Shown piece by piece: positions 48,501 to 62,055 of a DNA stretch of 64,000 bases. Origin of the DNA: Plectrocnemia conspersa (taxonomy: Eukaryota; Arthropoda; Insecta; Trichoptera; Polycentropodidae). The notes beneath the pieces were generated by a model. That model saw only the letters and a program-made list of their open reading frames with translations. It did no database searches and had not been told where the DNA came from. Each line of letters starts with the position of its first letter. Position 1 is the first letter of the stretch. The DNA lies in the NCBI GenBank assembly GCA_009617715.1, contig VTFK01000337.1:1-64000 (forward strand), written 5' to 3'. The position numbers and the translations under genes were made by a program.

Positions 48501-49340
48501 ATTAAAATTGTAAAATCAAAAAGCAAAATACTCCAAAGGGAAATTTTGGTAGAGCACTTCGCTTCCGTTTGTCGAGGAGATATGAATGTATTTCGGAGTG
48601 ACGTAATTTATTTGTTTTTCTGCGTTATTTTGGCATTCAGGTGTCTCTTTCAGAAGGCGCCCCCGGGGAGTGAAGTATGAAAAATGCGAATTTCGCATTA
48701 TTTGTTACTTGGAATTGCCGCAACCGGCGGTGATAGAAGGGCTTTGTACAATCGCAATTACATAAACGAAGACGGGGAAAGAGATAAAGACAAAGGGAGG
48801 TGTTTCCGAGGACGACGACGACGGGAAATTATCAGCAAACGCAACACAGCAACAAATAGCGTATTAAATAGTTACGTTGTGACAGTATTACTATTGTATA
48901 TTTTTTGTAATAAACATAGCTGTTCAAAGAGTTTTGTAAGAAGGTCTCAAACGACCCTTTTTAGGATTACTTACAACTATAAGAGTACAGCTTTGCCACA
49001 TTCAACGTAGATACATCCTTACTCAATAAACACAACGCTTCAAATGTCTGCAAGACATTCTGTATAGAAAATGTAACCCACTATGCTAATACATTTTATA
49101 CCTATGTGCTGTAAGCATATTAGCGCTTTGTCATATTTTTTCATTTCAAATTTCCAATTCAAAATATGTATAAACAATTAAAGAAATATAAAATATTATT
49201 TCCATTTTTATTAAAGCTTCATTACTATATCGGGTATTTAAAAAAATGTTTTTGAAGCCAAAGGTATGTGAAATTCTAGCCGAATTAGACTGAAGAGGCC
49301 GAAAAGTTCGTTACAGTTTATTTATAAATATATTTAAATT
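45510..49340. other. Noncoding stretch; islands at 46020-46930 and 48500-48840; LINE tail scrap near 47600-47850
   Basis: 46020-46930 is the largest GC-richer island (gtaggcggtgtgaggtaggaagggcgagg near 46401). It has overlapping openings on both strands (46287-46529, 46598-46831, 46585-46779) and no motif. 48500-48840 is a second one (gacgacgacgacgggaaatt near 48812). Around 47776-47810, aaaatggttataagctagtaactt resembles aaatggttataaaccagtattg of the jockey-like 3' region at 41920, so a 3' scrap of that family may lie here. Confidence 0.35.
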
Positions 49341-49344
49341 TCTA

Positions 49345-49621
49345 CATGATGCCAAATTTCAGATGATAGAGTTAAAACGACGGGTTTCGAAAGTCGGATA
49401 GTATTCGCTGGAGTGTAAAGTTGAATTATTGTCGGCTGTGATCTGTCGTAACATGCGCTTGTGATAATACTAGCCTACCGTTGATACGTATCGTGCTGTG
49501 ACTTCGAGGCGCCTCTCTAGGAGTTACTGTGATAATTTTTTAATACTGATTCAAGACAACTCTAGCAAGTCACAGGGCATTTGTATGCTTTTTTGACACA
49601 CCCACAAAATGTGTTTACGCC
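49345..49621 (+). repeat. Diverged dispersed repeat, copy B (without hAT insertion)
   Basis: Counterpart of the repeat at 44640-44724 plus 45298-45500. The point corresponding to the hAT target (attatgcc) reads catgatgcc at about 49345-49353, with no insertion. Copy B carries about 60 extra bases in the middle (actagcctaccgttg... to ctctctagg) compared with copy A. Confidence 0.65.
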
Positions 49622-49629
49622 TTAAGAAA

Positions 49630-50520
49630 AAAAAAGTTTTAATAGACATTCCGATGATCGTTAAGCAAGTTCTTAATCAAAGGGTAAAAATCAATATGGT
49701 TATCTTCAAAGTAGTACACATTGTCTATCACGCATACTTTTTACACAAAAAGTGAAGTTTTTAGAGGTAATCATGAGTGATTAACGTCTGGAGATGGATA
49801 TGCTATTATATGATCTGAGATTTTTTTAAAAAAATAACCCAATTGTTCAGACTCGAATAAATGGCCGTTTGAATAAAAATTAAGATATTATATCAAATTG
49901 TGCAGGTGGTTAAACCTCCTAGCAAAATCAAGGATCATCTTACTTATTTTGGTTTATTATTTATTTTAGTTTAGATCGTAAAAAAACAATTTCGCACTTA
50001 TTAAAAGGAAATAGCAACGCGTTTTGACAAAATACTTAATTATGGTAGCTGCTCGGTAAGTACCGTAAAAACAATATTTTTGTGCATACAGAATGAAATA
50101 GACAATGCGTCTATCTGACGTAAATACCGCTTGTTATCTAATCCTTCCATCAACGACTTTCTAAGTATGTTTTCATTGCAGTTTAACTCATTTAAAGCGT
50201 TAATATATTGCAGTGGCCGAATATGTAAGCGATGAAATTAGCCATCATTTGCATGTGGTTTGACAGAGATTACTTTAATTAAAAATTTAAAAGATCTGAC
50301 ACTTTGTAACATTAGAGACGAAAGGGTCAGAGACGATCACATGCATCGGTAGAGATGTGTGATTCGAGACGGCAGACCGAGAACAAACAATAACAAAAAA
50401 CACAAGAGAACATTTCTTCTTCACCTGCATCGAAACATCCAGAGAACAATACTTCTTCACTAGCTTCTACATCAGCACTGTCTACAAAATATTACTAAAA
50501 AAAGTTTTCCAACATAAATT
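49630..50520. other. Noncoding stretch
   Basis: AT-rich DNA with a slightly denser patch at 50080-50360. The last 150 bases before 50520 are A/C-rich on the plus strand (cacaagagaacatttcttcttcacc) and may already belong to the retrotransposon relic that follows. Confidence 0.35.
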
Positions 50521-50529
50521 AATCAATTG

Positions 50530-51330
50530 GGAACAGCTTTCCAGCATCTTTTTTGCCTGCAAAGTCACACTCCTTTGACTTTACAACCCAAAATATCAAC
50601 CAAAATAAATCAATTATATTTACGAAAAGTAGGCAAATTTGGTCACTACTTCTTCAAAGTAAATCTAGCATTAAATACCTGAGCCTTCACTTAAATTTAA
50701 TAAACACTTTTTGCAACTTTATTCTAAATATATTATTGTGATTGCGACCCTCAGACCGAAATAAAACAGCACGTTTACTACTAAAAACATACAAACAATT
50801 AATCAGACCCGTTTTAAATTATGCTTGCTAGGTGTTGAGTAACAATAGTAATATTTTTTTTTTAATTTTAAGACATCCAATTAAAATACTATAAAATTAA
50901 TATATAATATATCTGTTATACTAATCTTAAAAAACTTCATAGCCTTAAAATATTAACAATAAAATAAAATTGTTATTTTTATACCGAATAATACTTTAAA
51001 AATATTCCATGTAACGCCACTATCCCACTTATCTCATGTATAAGAGTTTACAATATAAACAACCTTAAATTTAAATATAATCACAAAATCCTCAAAACTC
51101 ATGTTGCTTTAGAAGCCGAAAAATATATTTCAATGCTTCCAAATCTTTAGCTAAATATACTTAAATTAGCACTTAAGCTATTGTTTGTTTTACTCTAAAT
51201 GTAAAACGTTTTTTTATTTTTTCCTCGAGTTTTAACCACAACACTTAAATTGTTATGAACCAGTTGTAGATAATATTATCTTTGTAATTAATTATTAGAT
51301 CGAAATCAATATTTTATAAAAAAATTATAA
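50530..51330 (+). pseudogene. Decayed jockey-like retrotransposon, RT C-terminal region and 3' end
   Basis: An opening at 50553-50741 reads NQNKSIIFTKSRQIWSLLL and KSSIKYLSLHLNLINTF, the 'n..Kt..i.Ft' and 'iKYLGl.Ld..l.w' region. Further frames read KTYKQLIRPVLNYAC (about 50786), CYTNLKKLHSLKILTIK (about 50923) and FKYNHKILKTHVALEA (about 51070). These match the fragment at 41203-41643 residue for residue in many places. The 3' region has tgttatgaaccagtt (51250), like ggttataaaccagt at 41925. Numerous stops and deletions make it clearly older than the 41190 copy. Confidence 0.8.
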
Positions 51331-51339
51331 TAGTTGTTA

Positions 51340-54300
51340 TTTTCAATTAAAATTATGAATATATATATATTGAATTGTGAAATTGTGAGCGTGTACTGAG
51401 AGAATATTAGCGTATACTATAATATAAAAACAGTCGTTGACAGGCCTTTATAAAGTTTGAGTACAGCTTTTACCAACATAATTATTACAAAATACATACT
51501 AGATATATATAATGGTACGGTAAATATTGCACAAAAAATTGCGCCCACAATCTTTTTTTTGCAAATTTTATATAATAATAATATAATTTATTATCAATAT
51601 ATTATATGATATACACAAACAAATATATGTTTTAGTTTTTTTAAATATATATAGTGGTTTATTATACAATAATATAAATACTTATATTGAAATTACGAAT
51701 TTTATTATAATAAAAATATTATTTTATTCATTAACAATCACTTTCAATCAGCAACAGAATATATTATTGAAAAATATGTACATTTTTTGGCTCGCTTTTG
51801 ATATTTTATATTCATACCGAAAGGGTTAAACATGTTATTAGAGAATGTAAAATTATTGCAGTGTGAAATTTATTTCGTATGTAATTTCATTATAAAATCA
51901 TGCATATAATATTTTGCAATTGTAAAGAATTCATTTTTGCTCTCTCAAATACAACTAGGTTGAAAACTCCTGCTTTACATGTTGATCGACCATACACAGC
52001 AATCTACATAGAATTATATATACTTACAAGACATTCAATTTCATTCAATTTTTATATATAGCTGTATTGAAATAACCTTACATATGTATTAATGTTAACT
52101 ATAATGTAATAGAATATAATATATGTTATATAATGCGGATTAATCCAGTAACAATAGTTTTCTAAAAAAAAATGTATTATTACATATGCGAATGCTAATA
52201 AACATATGTTTGCAAATGATGTTATTAATAGTAAAGCAAACCAATTTCATTAAATTTGTTATGTACAATAAATACATAATAATAGCTATCATCTTGTTAG
52301 TTCACATTATTCCTAATTTGACAACAACAAAAAAAGGTTTTCAGCGGTTCTTATACATTGTATTTTGATATTATTACTAACCAACATGAAAGGTTAATTA
52401 TAATGGCCTAGCATAATAATAATATTGAATATATTTTTATTTATTTAATAAAATATGAGGAAGCCAAAAAATTATTTTGCTAATCATATACAAAATAAAT
52501 AAATAACTTATAATACAATACATTAAATATTTCGCAGAAAACTAGAATTTTTACACTGAATTTTAGTTTCCAAATATAATAAAAAGTGCAAGTGCGCATC
52601 GCTTCAATTAATTATTTATATTTAAATAAATATTTTTAAGGTCAACTAACAAATATTTTATTTAGATTTTCTAGTAACCTTGCATATTCGAAGCTTTTAA
52701 ACAACAATTTGTTATATAAAAGAACGGAATGTGACTACATTGTCGAAATGCTTGTCATTACGCATCACAAGTAGTATGTTTGATGATATATAATATATAA
52801 TATAATTACGTGAGATATAAAATGTATAAATATTAGGAAAGAACGCATAAATAATATATAATACACGTCTGATTTCAATTGTATGCGTTGCCTCTGTAAA
52901 TAGCGAGTGTTAGAAATGAAACGGAAGTAGCATCATTTCCCAACACTTATCCAAAATTGTCTGTAATACGATTTCCCAGCGAACCTTTGTATTTAATTAA
53001 TTCTGTATCTATATAATTACATAATACATCAAGGATATACTTTAAGGAGAATTCCCAAGCCATTCTACGCCGATTTATTCCATCCATCTACAATGACGTC
53101 TAATTTTCTTTTTTGTAACTACACTACACATTCCATCGTATTCAGTGTCCAGACAAGCCACTGACAGCTAGGGTGCAATTAACGACTGCTCAACTCCCGT
53201 AATTATCCTTAGAAACGGATAACGTCAGGGAATTGACACGGTATATGTGTTAAGCGAAGCGTTTTATCAATTAAATCGCACGAATGTGTAGATACATAAT
53301 ATAGCTTGACGAAAGCCGAAACTCACAACATCAAACACTGCTAATAAATTAATTAGCATTGTACAGAACTAACCACTATGATAGATGTGTAAAGCTGACC
53401 AATATGTTACAATTTTTTCACTAGTTATAAATTTTATTTTAGTTTTTGAAAAATAATTCCACTGCCTTGATATGAACAGACTTTCTATTTTTTTAAGATT
53501 GAAATGTTTTTGTATAATAGTTGATGTCAAACAACGTTCTCAATCAACTAGGTGCTAGCCACTTTGCAGGCCTTGAATTATACATACCGGAGAGATGATC
53601 TTTTATTTTTTAAATTGTCTATTCCGATAATTAAATTGTCACACCTCTAAATAATTTAAATTATTTTCTTAGCTAAAATGAATCTGGGTAGCAACAACAT
53701 GTACTCACCGTACACTTCCGGCTAAAGTTGGGCGCTTTTAGTTTTCAATCTGCCGGATCGAAATTAACAATGCCCGCTTGATTAAAAGCGAGAGGATTAA
53801 CAGCACTAATCTTGGGCCCATCGTCAAAGTGTAAAGTAAAAGTTTCTACCGAAGCCAATGAGGAAGAGGCTAATGGAAAAGTCTCAGGCCGGAAACGAGC
53901 CTCCGCCCGTAGGGTCTGGGGCTAGAAAGGATAAGACGGACGGGCATTTCACGTGATATCCCCACTATCTTTGCGGGAGTAACGTTTACGGTATGCGATA
54001 AAGCACATCCGTGACGTTATCGCCGCGAAATTGTTATCTAATTTAAACCGTGCGATTGTTATTGCCCACCGGCGGGTGTGGCATCAAACGCCGACCCATC
54101 AAGGGTTACAGCTTGTGTCGTACAGTGGGGAAAATGGTTGACTCCTAAATAAAATATTACAATAAATATTATAAAATATAAAGAAATTGTATGTCGAGCG
54201 ACGATAACAACAATGAAAACAGGCAGCACGACACGCACAGGCATTTATCGATTGCTTGGTTTTGATATATGTATAAGTGTAGTGTTTGTACGTTTGATAA

Positions 54301-55900
54301 CTACTTCTACACAAGCTAAGAACCTAAATGTGTACATACAATCTGAATTTTTAGGAAATCTCTTTTTACGCTATCACGACGAATCTCTGAAAACAATCTA
54401 TTCTTTGCCCCTGATAAGACGATAAAGCTGATTTTCTTCACAACTTTTTAAAGACTGTTGTTTTTTATGAGTGGAAACGTCGTTGGTGTAAGTTGGAGAT
54501 GGACATGAAGTCATGGCATATGACTTCACAAGATGAACATGAAGTCACATGGCAGTCCTTTCCTTTGGTTTCCGCGTAGGAAGATATAAAAAACGGTTCA
54601 AATATAATATTTGAACTTCCCAGTTCTTAACAGATCACAGAGATTTTGGAGCGTACTTGATCATATTTTTTCTAGGGGATGATTAAAGCTGTCCATTTGG
54701 ACATAACAGACAGAATTCTGAATATTCGCTATTAAGCGGTGAATCTTCGCAGTACACCATTGTCATTTCATCAATGAGAAATCTTAGGGAGTTTTAAAAT
54801 TTTTGTAAGGTCAATGGAAAGAAAAAATTTTTTTTTAAGATATCGCTTTTTTATTTGATATAAATAATGAAAATACGTGCATGTCTTCAGCTTGTTATTT
54901 AAAGGATTTTTTTTGTTTTCTCATAGAAGTGATTCTAATGCGCGAAGAGTGTGATTGAACACTTCCTTCTTCTCTTTGATCTATTATACATATTTGATAT
55001 TCCTTATCCATCTCTTTAAATTGATCAGTGATACTAAAGACTATCAATAGAATTGCACCAGTTTATCTGACCACGATTGTTACTCGCAATAGCCTAGGTA
55101 GAACAAAGCTTAAATAGGTTAGTTGCAACCGTCTGAAATGTAACATGAATCCTTTTAGATAACTGAGTTGTGCGTAAAAATATTTCTATTAAATGTAATT
55201 CAGACATTAATTTTAACTGCCTATACTAAGTGCTATAGTATTAACTTTAAGACTCTTGCAATGACCAGTAATAAACCTCACAGACAATCTCGTAAAGTGG
55301 CTGGGGTAAATTAAGATTTGCATTGCTTTTACCATAATCAACTATATGTTCCTTTTTAGGAGTGATTTATGAAATGCACCCTTTTGCACTAATTATAATC
55401 ATTGAATTATAATATTATATTATATTTTTTTATTAACCAAGAGTCGCAGCCACGACAGATATATTTACTGATATAAAATAATAGTATATGAATTGCATGT
55501 TCAAATATTTTTTGCGATATTTCAGTTTAATTATTCTTATATAAAAATCAGTTTACTTATATTGACTAGAAGCTGGACAGAATCTAAGCCATCATTAAAA
55601 TAATATTATTTTAGTTACCTTAAACAGTAAAAATTGCTGTTCATCACGTTGCATAAAAAAACTTTTTTTTATATAATGTATACTACTGAATTTACAGTTT
55701 AAGATACTGAAAATGCTACGAGTTTACAAAAAAAAAGTAGATTTTTTTATTAAAATGCTAATTGTTGTCCAACTTCCAGTCAATATAAATGAACAGATTT
55801 TTTTAAAGAATAAGTAAACTGAAATGTCCCTGAAAAAATGCAGATTATTTAGCAATTCTATTGCTACGTCAATATTATCATCTTAATATTTTATAGAACT
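51340..55900. other. Noncoding stretch; islands at 52880-53340 and 53690-54140
   Basis: 51340-52870 is strongly A/T-rich. 52880-53340 and 53690-54140 are GC-richer; the second is the densest in the window (gagcctccgcccgtagggtctggg near 53900). Openings at 54059-54425 overlap on both strands and have no motif. From 54800 on the DNA is AT-rich again. Confidence 0.35.
54506..54554. repeat. Hairpin plus direct repeat around tgaagtca
   Basis: tgaagtcatggcatatgacttca forms an inverted repeat with 9-bp arms (tgaagtcat / atgacttca). acatgaagtcacatggca a few bases later repeats the left half (acatgaagtcatggca). Three copies of the same core thus lie within 50 bases. Confidence 0.7.
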
Positions 55901-55926
55901 ATTTACAGAATTATCTTAAACCAGCA

Positions 55927-56196
55927 TTGCTAAAATATGACACTTGGTGTCACACGCAGAAGAGAGACGCCACAGATACAACACAGATTCTCAGATACAA
56001 AAACAAGCTAGAAGACTGCATCGACACTAGACACAGTAAATCGTTAAGAAAGAGCCACAAGAACACATTACTACGATTCCCAGCTGATTCACAGTACAAT
56101 TATATTATACAACTCGACAATAATACAACTCGACACGCCAGCAAAGAATCTCCTTCACCCAAAATCTCCAAATTTAACTCCACTGCCTGGTATTGA
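55927..56196 (+). other. 89-codon open frame of unknown meaning
   Basis: The segment is A/C-rich on the plus strand, unlike its flanks, and stays open for 89 codons (start MLKYDTWCHTQKRDATDTTQ, end ISKFNSTAWY). It is rich in T, S, K, R and N and has no domain that I know. The composition resembles the leader part of the jockey-like relic at 50400-50470, so a retrotransposon ORF1 scrap is possible. It could also be chance. Confidence 0.3.
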
Positions 56197-56199
56197 CGT

Positions 56200-59100
56200 C
56201 TACCTTTATTTATATTTAAAATCCAAAACCATCTATTGTTTTATAGACAAATAAATTAATCTGTAATGTGTAGAAAATATTTAAAAAATGCATTTTATGT
56301 ATAAATGTAATATAAAATATTAATCTGAATTTTGCCAAACGATATATACTTTTATAATAAAAACGTCATTAACTGTGAGTACCCTTAACTTAAACACTTT
56401 TTTACAATACAATGTAGTATTTAATTGTATTATACATACATATATTTTCTTCATTTCGTGAATGCTCACTGTACACAAACTTTTTGAACTTTCACAGCCC
56501 GATAGTCGTGTTTTACGCTCACTTGCACACACGTCCTTTTTATTGCTTATTGCAATATTATTCGCCGCGAAACAATAGCCTCGGGGTTGTTTTTGTCCTT
56601 TGCGTAAAATTTGTCCCGCAGTACAATTATGAATTATTCACCGCGCAAATAGGGTACCTACTATATACGTATACAGTACGTACATAGAGCACGTGAGAGA
56701 AGTTTGAATGGAAAACATAAATACACAAATTTATAGGCAATTTTCCGGGTTGTCATCCGGACCCTTCGGCCCTCTTTATCGGCTCATTGTCGCAGGATAT
56801 ATTACTCGGCATAAGATACCCGGACGGTTTTGTTAACCGCACTATATACTAAACATATCAGCGAATTCATATTATAATGGCTGGCAATATGCGTAAAAAC
56901 ATAGTATATAGTAATACATAGGCCAACTGAACGGGCAAAAAGGGACTTTTAGAGTTTCGGGTATTGAAATTTTAGTTGGATGGAAATAAAATTTCGAAGC
57001 GTTGTTGTTGTTTCGGAGTTAAAATGAACGAGATATCCATCGTTTGTGCTCTGAAAAATGTTTGAAAATGCAATTTTTATTTTCGTAGCAGTCGGAGTTT
57101 GCTGATAAAATACATAACGAGAAAATATATAAACGAGTCTCAAAGTTATGGGGATAAAGCAGTGAAATATAATATTTTAAACAGGCTTAACTCGATTTAA
57201 AAATATGTTTGAGTTAAAATGTACGAAAAAGGAAGTGAACCTACGTTTTATTTTGGAGATTTGTACATATTACATGTTTAACAGATATTTTTTTTCAACT
57301 TTGTATAGTACCAGGCATTTATATTATTTATAAAAAATTAAGGCTTTTTTCAAAGTTGTCAACATGAATCGAGCTTTTTTGGACTTTCTTTGAGGAGATT
57401 TTCTTAATGCATTCATTCATTTATTGTTTTTTATATTTTTTAAATGACTAAAAATACTTACAGTATTTTTTTTTTTCATTTATCATAAAATCAGAAATCA
57501 CTGATGAACAACGAGGATGCAATTTTTATTCTAATTTGATTTCTATGCCGTTTTGAATTATAATTTTGACCAAGTATTTTACAATCAATAATTGTCTTTT
57601 AAAAATCCACGAACATAACTTTCGGGATTTGTGTTACTTTGCAGCCAAATAAACGCAGGTATTATTGTCAGATGTGTTCAGTAAAGTAGCTGGGATTTGT
57701 CTTAATACATGCGGTCTCTTGGCTCGTCGAATGCTGTTACTTCTTGGAGCATGTGCCAATGAAATCGCGAATGAGCGAATTTTGGACACACTTCCGAAAT
57801 AAATTCTTAAAGAAAAACAACACAGATAGCCACTCCGGCGTTCGGTAACCAAAGAGTCGAAGAACAATAGTAATTTGCACAGGGAATGTATTGTTTTGCA
57901 CGCATTACCACATTGGAATGGATATGCTTTTATGTTCATATTTCTTTTAGTTTGTTAGAATGGTCATTAGAGTGAACTCTAAACTATAATAAATAATGCA
58001 GGTATTTACAACTAGCACAAAACCATTTTTATAATAGGTATCACATGAGCTTTAACTTAACCGTTTATTTATTTTTTTTGTTTTAAGATTAAAGTAAGGC
58101 ACCCGAGTTGGTTGTTATTGTTCATTATTACAAAATGTTATTATTACTCATTACTAAAAACGTAAATATGTTCATTCTAGTGATATTGCAAAATCTTTTA
58201 AACGGCTCTGATACTGCTTCCTATCTCTCTAGATATCTCCCGAATGGCCTATTAATCATCACTATTTTTTTTACAACAGCAATATTTCAAACGTTCACTG
58301 CAATATTTGGGTCAACGATTCAGCAGAACTTTCAAAAACAACCTGCAAATGCTGAATGATTTGTGGAGTCATTATCTCGCGGATGAAAATTTTGCTGAAT
58401 AATAAAACAAAAATCGAGCTACAGCCAATATTGATTGTAGGCTGTAATAATATTTCATAATTATTAAAAGATATGTTATAGTCTTAATAGTTTTTGATTG
58501 TGTTAACCGTGTTGTAATGCATTGTTTTAACGGCTTTCATGTTAAAGTGAAAGATTTATATATATATAAATATATATACATATTATGTCAAGAATAGTTT
58601 TCTTGTGCTGATTTAATAGCAGATAAAATAAAAATAAACTATGATATAATATAGCAATTGAAACATTCAATATAAAAATACTTTCAAAATCTAAATATGT
58701 CCCACTGTACCCCACTCAGAATAGGGTTAATGTTACCGAGCGGAAGCGGAATCATTAATTCGGAACGCTTGCTTTATATTTTTCCGCTGTGTGCCCAATT
58801 GAAGGTTTAATTTAAAATTTAATCCAAACAATGGGACGGCAAGGGTTAAGCCGAGATCGATCACTGGCATGAAGAGAGAGTGAGAAGAGAAACGTGACGC
58901 GTTTCGCAATGATCGGAATTGTGTTGTCGTAAAGACAGGCTTTAATGGACTTTTATGAGTCGGATTTATGCGATTTTTTACGCTGGTTAAAGTTTTTTTA
59001 GTTAATTTATAACGTACGACTAGAATCCAGCGTGAAAGTTACTACCGGTTCTGGCTTAGTTCTTGTTTACGATGACATAAACACGTGGGTGTTGTGTTTC

Positions 59101-62050
59101 TTTAATTAAAATATTATTATTAAATGTATATTTTTTTTAATTTACTACATAACATCTGTTTTATTATATTCACTTTTAAATCGAACAATACCATATAACA
59201 AATATATAGTGACACTGTGCAACAATTTGATAACAAAGATTAAATAATTGGATTTATATTTGTTCATCTTTTTTTATATAAATATATGCAATTGTTTTAC
59301 AAAATACGCTGAAATATTTTTTAATTATAATTATTCAATTGAAAAAAAGGTTTTAATTAAGATTTATATTTATATGTTTTTTTAACGCAAGTTTTGTATA
59401 AAAATCCATATATAATATTTATAAGTGCATTTTTTGTCTTAATTATTACTTCTTGGTAATGTGGTGATGTATTTGTAAAGACTACTAGCGAATATTTTAT
59501 TTGTACGGTAAAAAAAAGTTGTCGTAAGACGCGTTAAAAGCGCAATAAATAAAATGCAATTACTCTTTACGACTTGTACGTGATGATGATAGATTTTACG
59601 AGATTAACAGCAACACTAAATGCAACACAACACTTATTCTGGGTTTTTACAGATACAACTAACATCGTATTACATTGACAAACAAGTTAAATGTAAAATT
59701 AATAATAAAAAAAACATTTACAAGCAAAATGTGCTCAAAATATCCTTGATTATTTAAGCTTCTCTAATTTTTAATTAGCTGTGTCTCATCCAATAGAATA
59801 AATAAATCACAAAAACAGGTATTGACTTGAATGATAAATGTTTTATTCATGAGTAATTTTGTTCGAGGAATTTCAGAAGAGAAGTATCCAAGCGAAATAA
59901 TTCAATACAAAACAAGTGTTAAAGAATGTGATATAACTGGGAACAAAACACAGATATAGCCTAATAGACTATATATTGATCGTGTGAAGTGTGATAAATA
60001 CTGACGTGTCTGAGTAGGATGGATATATAAAATCTATTAATAAATGTAATTTGAGACCTCTACATTAAAAAAATCTATAGTAAAAGAATTGTTCTCGGAA
60101 AACTTGTCAATATTGCTTAATATGGTGTTAGAGAAACAATCTATTATCTCCAGGTACATTTTAAAAACAAAATATTTATAGCCAGTATGTAAATGAAATG
60201 CCTCAACTCTTTTATCTAATATAAATAAAAATTAAAATATTTTATTAAAAGTAATATAATTGCTAGCTAGCACACATGTCTACAGATTAAAGTTGTGAAG
60301 GGGAATCTAAATGTGAACGAGAAATAAACAATCAATCTTAAAATGTGATAAACTTGCGGCAACAAGTGTTTGACTTAGACAGTGACTACATTGTTTAATA
60401 CGCCGCGCCGTTTTATCTCATTTTATTAGAAATACATAAAAAATACCATAGAATACGAATTCAGCACAAAACTATAAAAACTTCGTTTCGAATCAGCCAC
60501 TCAAACCGCATCGCTTTTTATTACTATTACAGGCGATACGTAATGAGATTAAGTTGGCTCTGCAACCACGCCTGGGTTATTTTATTTTAGTTGATCGTCG
60601 CGAAACTTGTTTTGCTTGAATTTTAGTTTGCAGATCGACCGGCCGCCCTCTCATCTCCCGACATTACTTATTTTATGATGGAGCAAAGCCGTCCGCCCCA
60701 AGGGTTAGTGCGGGTTGTAACGCCATAAGTTAAGTCATTTGATATTGGCACGAATTCAATTCCTGCAGCTGAAAAACAATTTCGCCGAGCGCCACGTGAA
60801 ATATCTAATGTCTGCTACCAGAGTGTTTCGCGTTTTACAGCGGTAACGATACCGATAACTATCCACGTAACCATGTTAGAAAACTATCTGTGTACGTATA
60901 AACGAACGTCTGCGAAATCAGTTATACACTAAACATGGATATGACGTAACAATTTAAGCGAAAAAATAAAATCAAAAATACTAAGTTTGATCCTACATGA
61001 ATAATAATTTAATTTAATAAAATATATTTATTAATAAGAAAAACATTTACTTTTTAATGAAGTTCATTTAATATGCTAGCATATATGAATTTTTTAATGC
61101 TCCACTCGTGGCAATGCGATACAACATTTATTCATGTGACATAAAGCGACTGTCCTTTTGCCTTATTTATTGTCATGGCGAAGGCAAAGAGAATTTGGAA
61201 GCGTAAAGGCAGATTATTTAATCAATTGTATTTTAAAAAAAAAAAAATATTGCTTGTGTGTGTTAGTTCAAATAGTTGTCTCTATTGCATGTGTGTTCAA
61301 TGCTTTCACAATCAACCGCATTCTATTTTATATTTTTTAGGGATCCAAATTACACAGCAGTTCAATTCAATGGGATACTAGGGATAAAAATCTACTTTTA
61401 TTCCAGTGTTGTATAGTTCCTAATTTTTATCTCGTCAATTGATAATAATGAACGTGCTGCAACTGGTGTTATTACTTAAAATAAAGTACCTAAATAGTTT
61501 AGTAAATTACGTTTCAACTTTTTTTGTCAAAAGAACAATAATAATTCATGTTGATATTAATAATACCATATTTCGTAATCTATACACTTTTACATTGTTG
61601 TAATTAGAAATATTACATAAAAATACTTTTTTAATTTGAACACAGAATTCTTTGATTGAGTTTTTTGTTAGATAAACCATGTAAGTTATAGTTTAGATAA
61701 TAGCATAAATATATAATAATGTATTTAGATAGACATATGGCAGTAATGATTGTATTATATAAAAATATGTAAAATCTTCGCTTTGCTGATCGTTCGGGTG
61801 CTTCAGTGTCAGGGTGCTAGTTATTTTTACAAGAAAAAAATAATTCATATAATTTGTTGCGTTCAAGAATTAAATTGCTTTTCTATTCATAATTGAAGAG
61901 TAAAACTTATGCTATCTATTTATAAAAAAAGGCTAATTCGACACGTGATAAAGCGTTTTTTCTGCTTAAGAAAAAATAGATTTCTTTGTTGAAATGGGAC
62001 ACCACCGTGTGAAATCTTTTAACAGCTTTTTAGTTACAAGGTATTAAAAT
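56200..62050. other. Noncoding stretch with several GC-richer islands
   Basis: Islands lie at 56490-57160, 57610-57940, 58690-59070 and 60380-60900, separated by A/T-rich DNA. The 60380-60900 block holds cgaccggccgccctctc, a CACGTG word (60793) and a CAGCTG word (60767). Openings such as 57634-57939 (minus, 101 codons), 58108-58359 and 61158-61381 lack any family feature and are not called as genes. A TA microsatellite lies near 58555-58582. Confidence 0.35.
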
Positions 62051-62055
62051 ATTCA

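Noticed and set aside
57634..57939. 101-codon minus-strand frame
   Set aside because: It is Cys- and Ser-rich but shows no zinc-finger spacing, signal peptide or known family.
58108..58359. 83-codon frame, considered as a Tc1-type helix-turn-helix fragment on the opposite strand
   Set aside because: The resemblance (RPFGRYLER on the minus strand) is too short and the catalytic region is absent.
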